From positions 1-36,226 of the IMG/VR virus record IMGVR_UViG_3300033148_004051: a stretch of 36,226 nucleotides of DNA; one strand, 5' to 3'. Positions 10,159-20,492 of the stretch are shown in pieces (position 1 is the first letter of the stretch; every line of letters starts with the position of its first letter). Source of the stretch: a virus. The position numbers were made by a program, and so were the translations under genes. The notes under the pieces were generated by a model that searched no databases, had not been told where the DNA came from, and saw nothing but the letters and a program-made list of their open reading frames with translations.

Positions 10159-11615
10159 TAGAATATTTTTAATGAAATAAGCTTTGTGTTATCTGTTGAA
10201 CTTATAAAGTTTCATCACATTTTAAATCTAAATTGAATTTTATCAGTTCTTTTTCAAATACCTCTTAATATTTTATCAATATCTATTCAAGTTAATCAAA
10301 TTGTTCATAATACAGCATAATTAGAAGTATTATTTAATCTATATTCTACTTGTAATCTATTATCAGCATCTTTAAAAAGTCATTGGACTCATTGTACTTT
10401 ATTAGGTTTTCAGTTTTTATCTCTTAATTCATATACAACAGTTTCCATATATGGAGCAACAGAAGTATTTCATGATGATAATTCTTCTATTCTATATCTT
10501 TTAGTTAAACTAACTCTATCTATATAATCTCATGAAACTAAACTATTTCTATATCATACAATAAACAAATCATTAGTCGTGTTTATATTTGTTATATAGA
10601 TAGCATTTACATCTCATTGAGTAGATTTTATTTCTCAACCTCAACTTAGAGGTCAGTATTTATTTAAACTGAAACTTTCTCACTCCTTTACTCTATTAAA
10701 TACATATATTCAATTTCTAGGAATACAGAATATCATACCATTTTTATATTTTCTAACTGCTGGTTTTCTAACAATAGAATTGGATAATATATTAAAATTA
10801 GGTATTTGTATTACTGGGATAAAATCAGCCCCATTATATCTATATACAGTTCCGTCTATTCAGGCAAATACAAATAGTGTATTTTCTATTTGAATCATAG
10901 CAGATATACCTCATAAGCTTGTTTTTATTATTTGGCTTGCATTAACACTAGCTCAGTCCCATAAATAAAAGTTTCAAGCTTTAGTTCATATTGCTAATTG
11001 TCATCAAATAACTTCTAAACTTCTTATTTGTTCATTTACTGGTAATAAAAATTTATTATTAGTAAAAATCCAATTTCAAGGATTTGTTGGATCAGAAGCT
11101 CAGTCTAATTCAGCTAAAGCATATCAATCAGATATATATAACCTATTATTAAATTCTTTAAAGAAATGCAAATCATCACTTCATCAATTTAAAAAGGTAG
11201 TACCACTTCACCATGTAGGAGTATCAGTAAATCAACCAGCTATTGTAGTATTTGTACTTCTACCTAAAGTAGTTCTTGAAGCATAAAGTAAATAATCTTG
11301 ATATGTAGCAAGGTCTTGATTATCTCAAATATTTCAATTTGTATGTAGTAAAGTCCATGAAGTACCAGTATTTTTCCAAATCTCCTTTCAAGTTACTCAA
11401 CCTAAAACTGTTCAATCAAATGTAACAAAAGACAATACATCTTCACTTAATGAAGTAGATGTATCTTGTTCTAATCTAAAGTTAATTTGTGCTACTCATG
11501 GTTCAGTCCATATATCTATTCAAGACATATCTACAAATCAGTCTGTTATTTGTTTTGTTTCATCATTGATAATAGCTTTTCAGAAATCATCTATGGATAA
11601 TAATTGCTTAGACAT
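10158..11615 (-). CDS. Beta-rich tail tube / hub protein (propeller-like)
   Basis: 485 residues with almost no long helices and many short beta repeats containing aromatic-Gly turns: LFVFAGIDGTVYRYNGADF, NRLYISDGYALAELDG, LAIGTKAGNFYLWDG. This periodicity is that of a beta-propeller, as in podovirus tail hub proteins (P22 gp10-like or tail tubular B-like). TGA codes for a large share of its glycines. It is preceded by the coiled-coil gene (8-base overlap) and coupled to the 156-aa gene. Role from fold-like pattern and order. Confidence 0.82.
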
Positions 11616-12294
11616 TGTTATATTTTTTAGCAGATAATAATACTCTCATTTCAGAAGTTATTTTCTCTTCTTTATTCTCTAATCTTCTTTCCCATTCCTC
11701 CAACATATTTTTTTGTTGATTAATTTCTTGTATTCTTAAATCATATTTTTCCTTAGACTCTTTTTCTTCTTCTCTTATTCATATAATATATTCATCTAGT
11801 TCTTTTATTTCCTCTTTTCTTTCTTTTCTACAATTAACCCATGCAGACTGTTTATCGATTAAAATATCTCTTTCATTTTTAAAAGCTTTTACTTTTTTAG
11901 CCAAACCTTTTCATTTAGCTATTAATTGTTTATCTAAGGTGTTTAATTTCTCTTCTGTGGTAGTTAATCATAATAACTTCTTTTCTAGCTTTAAATCTAA
12001 TGCTTTTAGGTTATTATCTTTGTCTTTTAGTTTATTTTCTAAATCTATTAGTTTTTTATCTTTTTTATCTAAATTATCTTTATAATTCTTATTAAAATTA
12101 ATAACATCAGACTTATTAGTAAAGATATATTCTTTTATTTCTTGTTTTATGTTTTCGTACTCTTCTTTGGTTTCTTTTACCTTTGTATTAATAGTGTTAT
12201 ATTCACTATTTAATTCAATAGATTTAGATGTAAGCATATCTACCTCATTAACTAATCTATTATAAGTAAAATTAAGTTCTTTAAATTTCTTCAT
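11608..12294 (-). CDS. Coiled-coil structural protein
   Basis: 228 residues, nearly all charged heptad repeats (NTKVKETKEEYENIKQEI, DKKLIDLENKLKDKDNN) through to a Lys/Glu-rich C-terminus. In the standard code it would end at residue 108; TGA read-through as glycine (KKLLGLTTTEEK) doubles it. No family recognised. It is the first gene of the tail operon. Its ATG abuts the U-tract of a strong terminator, so it depends on read-through from the capsid operon or on a promoter I cannot see. Confidence 0.8.
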
Positions 12295-12328
12295 AAAAAA
12301 ATAAGAGTAAATTAATATTACTCTTATT
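12295..12328 (-). terminator. Strong terminator between capsid and tail genes
   Basis: A perfect 11-bp stem (AATAAGAGTAA at 12300-12310 with TTACTCTTATT at 12318-12328), 7-base loop and U-tract running into the ATG of the coiled-coil gene at 12294. It ends the capsid-side transcript and would lower the tail-gene level. Confidence 0.9.
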
Positions 12329-12356
12329 ATACGGTTTTAAAATATATTACAATTTT

Positions 12357-12737
12357 TTAATGCGTAGCTTTTAATTCAGCTATTAATTCTTTTAGTGTTC
12401 TGATATCTCATTTATCATTTTCTATACTTACTTTTCTTTTTCCAGCTAACTCAGTAGCTTCTTTTTTTGTAAGTTTATTATATTCAATAAAAGTTTTACC
12501 CATTATTTCATCTACAACTTTTCCTCAATCCTTATTAAAATCTATTCATTTTTCATAACAATGTTTTCTCGCCATATGAAAAGCTCCATGTTCAGCTAGA
12601 TAGAAAGGGAATGTTTCTGTAGCTCATTTTTCAATAGAATAATCTAATCAATCCCATTTAAAATCAAACTCTTTTGATAATATATTTGTGATCTTTTGTG
12701 CTTTGTTTCTAGCAGCATTTAGTTCTTTTTCTGTCAT
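12357..12737 (-). CDS. Unknown capsid-operon protein
   Basis: 126 residues, soluble, mixed helix. It contains FKWDGLDYSIEKGATETFPFYLAEHGAFHMARKH, then a helical Lys-rich part (KLTKKEATELAGKRKVS) and ends RTLKELIAELKATH. No family recognised. The AEHGAFHMARKH segment resembles a short conserved patch in small phage proteins found next to capsid genes. It sits between the 91-aa decoration-like gene and a strong terminator, so it belongs to the capsid transcript. Confidence 0.75.
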
Positions 12738-12761
12738 GTATTTATTTTAAAAAATAGTTAT

Positions 12762-12799
12762 GGAGGACGTATAGTCCATAAAGAGAGCCTAAGCTCTCT
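12762..12799 (-). other. Two small hairpins after the 91-aa gene, possible weak terminator
   Basis: A 7-bp stem AGAGAGC/GCTCTCT (12782-12788, 12793-12799) follows the stop of the 91-aa gene. Only a short TTTAT follows it. A second stem GGAC/GTCC (12765-12768, 12774-12777) comes next. It could be a leaky terminator or an RNA-stabilising 3' end for the abundant upstream message. Confidence 0.5.
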
Positions 12800-12804
12800 A
12801 TATA

Positions 12805-13080
12805 TTAAGCATCATTACCAGTTGCTCTAAGTACAGAAACTGAGTAAGTAGCTTCTGCAGTAGATGCAGATGCTAAAGTAACAGTAACCTTACCATCAGA
12901 AGCTATAGTAGCGATTTCAACAATTGCATCAGCAGCTCAAGCTGAAGGATATACTCCAACAATTTTACCACCAACAACTTCAGCATCAGCAGCAGTTGTA
13001 ACAGTTGTTCCTGATATAGCTATTACAGCTTGTACAAGTTTAATATCTCATACTTTATCAGCAGTTCATTTATATAACAT
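12805..13080 (-). CDS. Small head decoration-like protein
   Basis: 91 residues, Ala/Val/Thr-rich and beta-prone (VQAVIAISGTTVTTAADAEVVGG ... GKVTVTLASASTAEATYSVSVL). Few charged residues and no hydrophobic anchor. Its composition, its use of GGN rather than TGA for most glycines and its place near the capsid gene suggest an abundant capsid accessory protein such as a decoration or head-fibre protein. A homing endonuclease gene separates it from the major capsid gene. No family recognised with certainty. Confidence 0.75.
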
Positions 13081-13095
13081 AATGTTTATAAGTTA

Positions 13096-13707
13096 TTAAT
13101 TAAAGATAGATTTTCATCTATGTATTCTCACTCTAAGAGTAGATACATTCTTATTTAGGATTCTAGCCCATTCGGCGATAGAATTAGTTTCTCAATTATG
13201 AGTTATATTGTGATTATGTCTAGTATTATTAGCTTGAGTTAATCTATCTGTCCATCTACAGTTATCTTTACAATAGTGTCAGTCATTATCTTCTCTATCT
13301 ATTGTAAGTCATTGTTTGTAAGTTGGTCACATATCTTTATAGAAGTCTTCAAACGTATTCCATAATAATTTAATTCATCTCTTACCATAATTATGGTAAG
13401 ATTTATTATTTTCATTATTACATCTATCTTTAATTCAGAAATATACTTTATATATTTTAGAACTAGACATGCAATTTGTTTTACTTCTATCTCATATAAG
13501 TTCTTTTTTTAAGCAACCACAAGACTTAGACTCTCAGCTTCTTAAAATTTTTAAACTAACATCTCTTAATGTTCAACATTCGCATTTACATTTGAATTGC
13601 CTATTCTTAATTAATGTTCTTTTAGTTTTTGGAACTTCTGACAATATTTTCCATCTTCAATATATATCTCATTTTTCTATTTGAACAATTTGCCTAGAGT
13701 GTGTCAT
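13096..13707 (-). CDS. Zinc-finger / HNH-type phage homing endonuclease
   Basis: 203 residues. The N-terminal half has cysteine pairs (CKCECG at 40-45, SCGC at 62-65) as in the zinc-ribbon of phage endonucleases. The second half has YGKRGIKLLWNTFEDFYKDM, LTIDREDNDGHY and CKDNCRWTD (about 108-154), the core pattern of the HNH/AP2-like group I-type homing nucleases. The C-terminus (NSIAEWARILNKNVSTLRVRI) resembles a NUMOD-like DNA-binding helix. It is inserted between the capsid gene and the 91-aa gene and has a consensus promoter just upstream. Confidence 0.9.
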
Positions 13708-13737
13708 AATTAATGTAATTACCAAGTAAGTACTTTC

Positions 13738-13765
13738 ATTATATTAATCTAGGCTATGTTGTCAA
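13738..13765 (-). promoter_or_regulatory. Consensus promoter (TTGACA-N16-TATAAT) after capsid gene
   Basis: TTGACA at 13760-13765 and TATAAT at 13738-13743 on the minus strand, 16 bases apart, both perfect sigma70 consensus. The start site would be about 30 bases before the endonuclease ATG (13707), and the transcript would also cover the 91-aa and 126-aa genes. It lies within the 80-base gap after the capsid stop. Confidence 0.75.
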
Positions 13766-13788
13766 ATTATTCTTACGCAGTAATGGTA

Positions 13789-14835
13789 TTATGCTGTAAT
13801 ATCATCCATATATCAATTACGTCTAGGATTTTTACACATCAAGTTACCCATTAAGAATAAGTGAGATATGAAACCATATTGGTCAGTAGGCATTAATGTT
13901 GATGATACATTGAATCCATAAGATTTTTCAGTATTAACATCATATTGTCCTTCAATTTCAGCAGATTTTAACATTACTGGAGTAGTTCCAAACATGTTAT
14001 CAACTGTACCAAATTCCCAAGTTTTTGTATTTAAGAAAAATATATGTTCAACAGTACATTTTTCATCAGCTACGATTGGTACACCTTTATAATATAAAGA
14101 AGTAAAACCAGCTTCTCAAGCAATACCACCGATAGCAGTTTTCATTAAACTATTAGTAGAATCGTTTGCGTTTCTTTGATTGTTAGTAGCTGTAAATAAT
14201 GCAGCGATAAAATCAAAAATTGCTTCAGTAGTAAGAATTAAATCTACTTTTTCGTTACCTGAGTTACAACTTCTTAACATTGCGTCAATTGCAGTGAAAG
14301 AAATAGTTGTAGTAGTAGTATCGTAATTACCTTTAATAGTTGTGTAAGTAGCTCTTGATAAACCACCGTAAGTAGCAACATTAGTACCATCATCACAACC
14401 AGCAACTAAACCAAGAAAATCTTTGTTAGAATTACCTGTACCATCTCAATATAAAAGAGTACCTATTCCATCAGCCATTTCTTGTGAAGCTTCTTCTCAT
14501 TTTTGAACTTGTAAATCTCTTACAGATTCTTTAGTTTGTGATAATGATAATTCATCACCAGGTAAAACGATTGGTTGTTCATAAGTTCTAGGAGAAAATT
14601 CTAATTTTTGAGTTGTATTAACAACATTAGTATTAAATCTATCTAGTCCTGAGAAAGAACCTCAGTTACCTGCAGTAGTAGTTTTAACTACATATCTTTT
14701 TACATTTGATGTAAATGCACTTTTTCTTGTCCCTAACATAACTTGTAGGATTAAATTTCAACCTAAAACTGTATCAACAATTTTTGGAGCAATTTGATCT
14801 CTCATGTTATTTTGTAAATCTGTTCAGAAAGCCAT
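13789..14835 (-). CDS. Major capsid protein
   Basis: 348 residues, HK97-fold type by size, position and pattern. It opens MAFGTDLQNNMRDQIAPKIV, continues with RYVVKTTTAGNGGSFSGLDRF and SPRTYEQPIVLPGDELSL, then QVQKGEEASQEMADGIG (the long spine helix), a Gly/Thr-rich insertion, LRSCNSGNEKVDLILTTEAI, and ends KNPRRNGYMDDITA. Only about 7 of 34 glycines are TGA, against about three quarters in the tail fibre, as expected of the most highly translated gene. Scaffold and portal genes precede it; a promoter at 15674-15701 serves both scaffold and capsid. Confidence 0.93.
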
Positions 14836-14860
14836 AATTTCTTAAATTATAAATATAAAG

Positions 14861-15616
14861 TTATTTCATATTTAAGTTACCCCATTCAGTTCATCTTACA
14901 AATCAAGATACTTTTGAAGAAGAGCCTCTATTACTTCTGTTTGATTGAGCTGCTTTCTTTTTTGCAACTTCTTTGGCTTCTTCTACTTTACCTTGTTCTT
15001 TTGTAGTGTTAAATTTTTGGTATAACTCAAATGCTTTATCAATACTTCACTCTGTATAATCGTCAGCTATTTTAAAGATCTCATTCTCAATATCTTGTGT
15101 TAAATCAAATCAAGTGTCCTTAATAGCTTCAAGAGCTTCATTAATCATTCTATCAGCTTCTTCATCTGCTAATTTATCTTGAGTTTCTTTTTTAGATAAT
15201 TCTTTTTCATATTGCTCTTTTGTATAATCCTGTATTTCTTTAGGAGTCATTCATTCAAGCTCTTCATCTGTAATAGGCTTACTTTCAAGAGCATCTAATC
15301 TATCCATAAGTTTTTGCATTTTCTTCTCAGATTCTACATTCTTACTTTTTAAATCTTTATTCTCTTTAAGCTTTTCTTGCCATCTAGGATGTTTATGAAA
15401 AGGAGTATCTTTATCTAACTCGAGTTCTTTAGGGTCTGTTTCAGCGTCTTTAGGAGTTTCTTCTTTAGCGTCCTTTGGAGTAATTATTTCCTTAGGTTCT
15501 TCAGTTTTAACCTCCTTAGTTTCTTCAGGTAACGAGTCTGAAAAGCTTACTAGATTTTCTTCTTCATTATCAAATTTAGAAAAAAAACTATCTGCTTGTG
15601 CGTTTATATCTGTCAT
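14861..15616 (-). CDS. Scaffolding protein
   Basis: 251 residues, strongly acidic and helical. An N-terminal disordered, Pro/Glu/Lys-rich part (EETKEVKTEEPKEIITPKD) is followed by a coiled coil (about 88-115, KENKDLKSKNVESEKKMQKL). After a TGA glycine at 122 come EIQDYTKEQYEKELSKKE and a Lys-rich C-terminal region with basic residues, the part that usually contacts the capsid protein. Its position between portal and major capsid is canonical. It guides procapsid assembly and is then lost. Confidence 0.88.
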
Positions 15617-15673
15617 ATTTTATTATTATACGATAAAATGGTTTTGAGACATATTTACGATTGGTCTATAATT

Positions 15674-15701
15674 AATATATTGTTTAAATTTTCTTTGTCA
15701 A
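15674..15701 (-). promoter_or_regulatory. Capsid-gene promoter (TTGACA-N16-TATATT)
   Basis: TTGACA (15696-15701) directly after the portal stop, 16 bases, then TATATT (15674-15679). It reads toward the scaffold ATG at 15616 and gives capsid genes a transcript independent of the packaging genes. Confidence 0.65.
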
Positions 15702-15702
15702 A

Positions 15703-17433
15703 TTAAGTTAGTCAGCTAATTTGTTCCTCTAATCATTTAACTAAATCTTGATTAGCTATTCAAGCTTGTTCTTCTTGTAATACTTTTTGTTGTTCTTTTT
15801 GTGCTTTAACTTGTTCAAGTTCTAGTTCTTTAGCGGCTTCTTCAGCATCATCCATACCTAACATCTCAAACCCTCTTCTTTTAGTAACCATTCATAAATT
15901 TAATAATTCTAATCATTGAGCTTTTAAAGCATTCTTATCTTCAGGTATAGTAGATCATGGTTTAACTTTTATTTGCATTCATTCAGCAATGTCTTCTCTT
16001 CTTAGTTCAACATAATCTTCTGCATTCCCTTTTCACATAATAGGAACTAATTGAGGTTTATCGTAAAATACTTTAACTAAATGAGCGAAAGCATTATATA
16101 ATTCTTCTGATACTTGTTCAATAGCTCTTCATGTAGTTGCTTGTCTATCTTCATCTCATTCTCTTAAAGCTTCTCTAGCTCTTCAAGATTCTCATGACCC
16201 ACCTGTTGCTCTTTCTCATCTAGTAGTTGAATGAATACCAAATATATTATCTATTGAGTTTCTACTATCTTGTAAATCATTACTTACGAAAGCTGGTAAT
16301 GGAGCAGCTTGTACATATCCTATATCTTGTTCATCTGTTAAAGTAACTCAATCTCAAGCTCATAAACTATCATCTGCTAAAGCAGTTTGATCTGAAGATA
16401 ATCCTTTATAAGTTCTAATAGGATTTCATGCAACATCACAATTATCCGCTATTTGTCTTTTCCTATCATTTATATTATCTTGTAATGATTTACTTAACTC
16501 TAAAGGAGTTGTGTCATCAATAATATTTTCTCATAGATTATAAACATTGAAAGGTATGTAAGGTTTTTTAGGTCTTATAAAAAAATTATTAGCTGTAGGA
16601 TTTCATTTAATCTCTTTACCAAATTCATCATAGGTTACTGTTTCAGTATCTGCATAATCAAATAAAGGATTTTTCTTTTTATCTAATATAACTCTTGAAT
16701 TAATAGAAACTACCATAAATTCATCTGTCCACCATTCAATATAAGTAAGTTTAGTTCATGTTTTTCCTTGTACTTCATTTTTTATTTCAGTTTCACTGTC
16801 AGGATATTTTTTAATTAAGTTAGATGCAGTAACAACAATTTTTTCTCAAATAAATTCTGAATCAGCCATATTTACAGCTTCACTATCTAATATTAATCTA
16901 GTTGGTAATACTATATTAGTAAATACTGTATCATCAGCTATTCAATATTTAACCATACCTATTCTATATATTTGATGTTGTCTAACCATTTTCTCATACT
17001 TTTGTTGTAATCCTTGATCGTCATATATAGCTAATAATATCTTTTGAGTCTTAATAGCTTGTTCTCTTATTTTTTCTTTTTTAGCTTTATTTTCCCCTTG
17101 TGCTGATGGTATAAATACAATAGGTTTAGCAGGTGTTGAAGTAACTAAAGGTACAATAGTTTCAATGTTAGTAAAAATCCTATTATCAATAGTTTTACTT
17201 TTATTATCCATTATTTCTGTAGTTCTTTTATCTACTCAAAGATAATAGTCTTTATTAATTCTTCAGTTAGTTTCAAGTATACTTTCTGATTGTCCTCATA
17301 TACTTATCCATTTTTTAATTAAGTTCTTTAAATTATCATCAGACATATCTAACTTTAATTCATCAAGTTCAACTCATTTACTAAAATTACTTCTTTGATT
17401 AGCTTCTATTGTACCTCTATTATTTATAGTCAT
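15703..17433 (-). CDS. Portal protein
   Basis: 576 residues. N-terminal helices (SDDNLKNLIKKWISIGGQSES) are followed by DYYLGVDKRTTEIMDNKS and by RIFTNIETIVPLVTSTPAKP, the start pattern of podovirus portals. Later come YIEWWTDEFMVVSINSRVI, the stem and wing region, DDTTPLELSKSLQDNINDRK and SRNSIDNIFGIHSTTRGER. The C-terminus is a Gln/Glu/Lys helical barrel-like part (ELEQVKAQKEQQKVLQEEQ). The dodecameric portal is the DNA entry ring of the head. The gene lies 9 bases from the terminase stop. Confidence 0.92.
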
Positions 17434-17442
17434 AATTATTTA

Positions 17443-19113
17443 TTAATGTTTAAATTTTGCTCTAAATTTTCATCAGCTAAACTTTACTTCCATTCAAGAA
17501 GCTGCAGGTTCACTACTTCATATATTATGTTTTTTTTCTTTAATTGCAAATTGTCATTGTAGTAGTTTTGTTTGGTTTGCTATAGCCATTGCCATAACTC
17601 TATCGAAGTGATTACTTACCTCTTCATCAAAACTTGCTGCTTTTAAATCTCAATTAGCAAACGCCCTCATCTCTCTAAGTAATGGTAAAGATTTTATAAT
17701 TAAAGATCAGTCATTAAAATCTCTCTGTAAATCAAATAACATCTTAGGTTTACTAGTAGAATTTGTATACCATCAATATCTATTTTCTTTTCATCAACCT
17801 TTTTTATTAATTACCTTTTGAGTAGTTAATAAGTTTCAATACCCTTTCTCTTGCATAGATGTTATAACTGCATTTCAAATACTGTTTCTCTCAGGTGTTA
17901 CTGTACAATCTCAATAATTTTCACTTGCTGCAATTAATTCACTAGCTAACAATCATGTAGGTATTTGATTACTCTCAAACTCTGCAACTTGTTCTCATGT
18001 ACTAATATTAATAACTTGTATAACTGAACTATCTAATCAGTATCATTCTGAAACATCGGCAGCTATTTTATAATCATCTAATCAATTATATTCTTGCCAT
18101 ACTTTCCAGTTTCAATCTTTTTCAAATTCATAAGTTTTTGCAATCTCAATAGCTTGATCTATCATCTCAACATCAAAGAATCTTTCTCAATCAACAACTG
18201 GTAAATTTAACATCTCTTGTTCAAATATCTTTCTACCATCTTTGTTCAATGTTCTTTTCAATGATTCAAGACTTGTAACTCTTTTCTCTTTAGTTCTTAC
18301 TTCATTAAGTTTATTTGCCTCTCTATCTGTTTTAACATATTTATCTTTCCATGTTACCTCATCATTTTCAATTACTGCTTTCTCATATATAACTCATTCA
18401 GGATTGTTTTCTAATTTATCATATAACCAAGCAACACTTCAGGTATCACTAATCTTATTGCATAAAAAGTATACTATACCATGAGGAGCTATTGCTGGAA
18501 ACATCTCGTCAAAATGTTCTATAACTTGTCTTGTTAAAGCTGTAGACTTCTTCGTCTTATTATTCTCAAAGTCATCATAAACTAAGTAATCAGGTCTTAC
18601 AGCATTATATATCATTCCTCTAATAGGTTGTCATGTTGTTATTGCTTGGACTCTTACTCAGTTACTTGTAAGAAAATCAGCAACTCAAGTCTTTTTACTT
18701 TTCTTTTCTTTACTATCATTATCAAAGAATAATTGTCAGAAGTCCCTTATAATTAAGGGGTTAGTTTGTAATTCAATAGATATATCTAATAAAGCATTCT
18801 CTGCAATCTTCTTATCTAAAGATCAATACAACATCATCTTTCTGTCTGCATAACATATCCTTCTGATAAAATCTATCTTAGCCCATGAAGTTTTAGCAGA
18901 TCATCTAAATTCACAATCTGTCATATATCTAGGTTTTCAATACTCCCCTAAACTTTGACTAAATAAACATCTCTCTTTATGAAACTCGGGGCTAATATGA
19001 GTGAAATAATGTCTGAAGTAATAAATCCCAAAAAGATACAGTGAGTTCTTACACAAACCATATCTTGCTTTTGAGTCTTTTAATAATTCAAATATATCTT
19101 TTTCTTTAGTCAT
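17443..19113 (-). CDS. terL: Terminase large subunit
   Basis: 556 residues, the ATP-driven DNA-packaging motor with a C-terminal nuclease. Walker A is FRGSAKTS (about 69-76), whose glycine 71 is encoded by TGA while W77 is TGG. Walker B is DYLVYDDFE (about 175-183). RNase H-like nuclease residues follow at AADVSEGYGLDSSV, with further acidic residues near the C-terminus. GQPIRGMIY (161-169) is the usual motif before Walker B. The gene is the strongest single proof of UGA=Gly here. It lies between the small 86-aa gene and portal, as in most head operons. Confidence 0.97.
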
Positions 19114-19186
19114 ATTAAATAGTTAATAGCTACTTGTGAACTAACCAAGCTAAGCCTTTATTTTAAGCCATCTTATTTTTTAGCTT

Positions 19187-19447
19187 TTATTTCTTTTGAG
19201 CTGGTTTAATTCTTTTCTTCCTCTTTGGTTTATCAGGTTTAATCTCATCAAACTTTACTTCTCTTTGGTAATCCTCTTTAATATCGCTATTATAAGCTAC
19301 GTTAAAAGTAAGCTTATCTTTAAGGTATTTACCTTTTCATTTAAACTTAAATCCCATTTCAATTAATTCTTCTCATAATTTAACTGCTTTGTCTTGCTCT
19401 TTCCATATTATAGTAATGGTAGCTTTCATATTGTCTGGTAAATTCAT
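19187..19447 (-). CDS. Small basic protein between terminase genes
   Basis: 86 residues. The first half is a small alpha/beta stretch (MKATITIIWKEQDKAVKLGEEL) and the end is a highly basic tail (KPKRKKRIKPAQKK), suggestive of nucleic-acid binding. No family recognised. The ATG overlaps the stop of the small-terminase gene by one base (TAATG). A 73-base spacer with repeated GGCTT motifs separates it from the large terminase start. Confidence 0.75.
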
Positions 19448-19863
19448 TATATTAATCAATTAGATTTTAAAATATTCTTAAACTCATCTGAGTCATCTAC
19501 TTCATAACCAAGGTTTGTATTAGTATTTTCAGTAACTTGTTTATCAACCCATTTGTAATTATTCTTTAAATGAAAGATAGTTCAAGTAGGGTTTAATTCG
19601 TTCTTTAATAGTCATTTAACCGCCCTAGTTTCAAGTATTTCTTTTATTGTGGACGACATACTAGCTATTTCCTCATTATCTCAATACCTTGATACACGAT
19701 CTTCTCTTGGTATTGTAAGCCATTCATTATATCTCTTTCTAGTATAATCTTTATCTTCAAATAACTCTCCTATATAAATATAATCAGGGTTATCATGTAA
19801 TTCTTTTAATAATATTTCTACCTGTTCTAACACATATTCTTCTGTATATATTTTATCAGCCAT
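19447..19863 (-). CDS. terS: Terminase small subunit
   Basis: 138 residues. It starts MADKIYTEEYVLEQVEILLKELH, continues with YIYIGELFEDKDYTRKRYNEWL and, after a TGA glycine at residue 61, with SSTIKEILETRAVKGLLKNE. The segment AxxGLLKNELNPTGTIFHLKNNYKWVDKQ is the small-terminase signature in which a gene-wide helical domain ends in F.LKNNYxW.DK. Small terminase selects viral DNA and hands it to the large subunit. Its stop overlaps the start of the next gene. Confidence 0.88.
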
Positions 19864-19867
19864 AATT

Positions 19868-20119
19868 TTATTTATTAGTAATTAATTTCATATTATCCTC
19901 ATGTAATTTTTTATTCTCCTCATGTAAATCTATATTCTCCTCATATAAAGAAGAGTGGAATTTAAATGTAGCTAACCATATTAACTTCTTACATTTTATC
20001 CATCTGTTAATATCATTGAATATAAACCACCTCATAAATAGTATTGTAATATTAGGAGTTTTTATTCATAATACTTTATGTCATCTTTTAACTCAGTTAT
20101 AGTAATTATTAAACTTCAT
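19868..20119 (-). CDS. Membrane-associated protein with short coiled-coil repeats
   Basis: 83 residues. A hydrophobic/aromatic middle (ITILFMRWFIFNDI ... KKLIWLATFKF) is followed by three 7-residue repeats (YEENIDL, HEENKKL, HEDNMKL). At DNA level these are three tandem 21-base units at about 19885-19945. The repeats form a short coiled coil. No family recognised. The gene directly precedes terS; its leader ATTAATAATAAAATT is typical of this genome. Confidence 0.7.
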
Positions 20120-20186
20120 AATTTTATTATTAATGATTAACTTATTATAATACACTTTATTTAAAAAATGTATTATGTAAAACTAA

Positions 20187-20351
20187 TTATTCTTCAACCT
20201 CTTCAAATAAACCTGTTTCAGTATTTACTTTGTATTTCTTAGTTACCCGTTCAGGTACTATATATATAGATGGTATAAATCAATTTTCATCTGGTTCAAT
20301 CTTATTTAAATTAATATCTATACACAAATATCATTCATCGTTTATATACAT
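20187..20351 (-). CDS. Small acidic hypothetical protein
   Basis: 54 residues, acidic, no membrane segment (MYINDEGYLCIDINLNKIEP ... KVNTETGLFEEVEE). Two TGA glycines fall in turn positions. Not recognised. It is one of a run of small genes (20187-20855) upstream of the packaging operon; start set by an AATAACACT leader in front of the ATG. Confidence 0.65.
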
Positions 20352-20362
20352 AGTGTTATTGG

Positions 20363-20488
20363 TTATTTAATAAGTTGTTTATCTTTAAATAATTTATTTA
20401 TTCGTTTTTCAAAAGATTCTCTGATATTTTTTTTAAATTTAATTTTATCTGACTCTTCTAGTACACATCTTCAATTATAGCATATCAT
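20363..20488 (-). CDS. Small basic hypothetical protein
   Basis: 41 residues (MICYNGRCVLEESDKIKF ... NKLFKDKQLIK), two cysteines near the N-terminus and a Lys-rich tail. Not recognised. Spaced 11 and 4 bases from its neighbours, so part of the same transcript as the YopX-like gene. An in-frame alternative ATG does not exist; an out-of-frame ATG lies 5 bases downstream. Confidence 0.55.
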
Positions 20489-20492
20489 AGTG

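Noticed and set aside
17443-19113. UGA as tryptophan (code 4, Mycoplasma type)
   Set aside because: UGA stands at Walker A glycine and at glycine turns in the fibre and YopX proteins, and TGG is used for Trp throughout.
19885-19945. CRISPR-like short tandem repeats
   Set aside because: Three 21-base units inside a gene, in frame, encoding coiled-coil heptads; no spacers.
20144-20171. Promoter before the 83-aa gene (TATAAT at 20144-20149)
   Set aside because: No -35 of either type at 15-18 bases; left out of the feature list.
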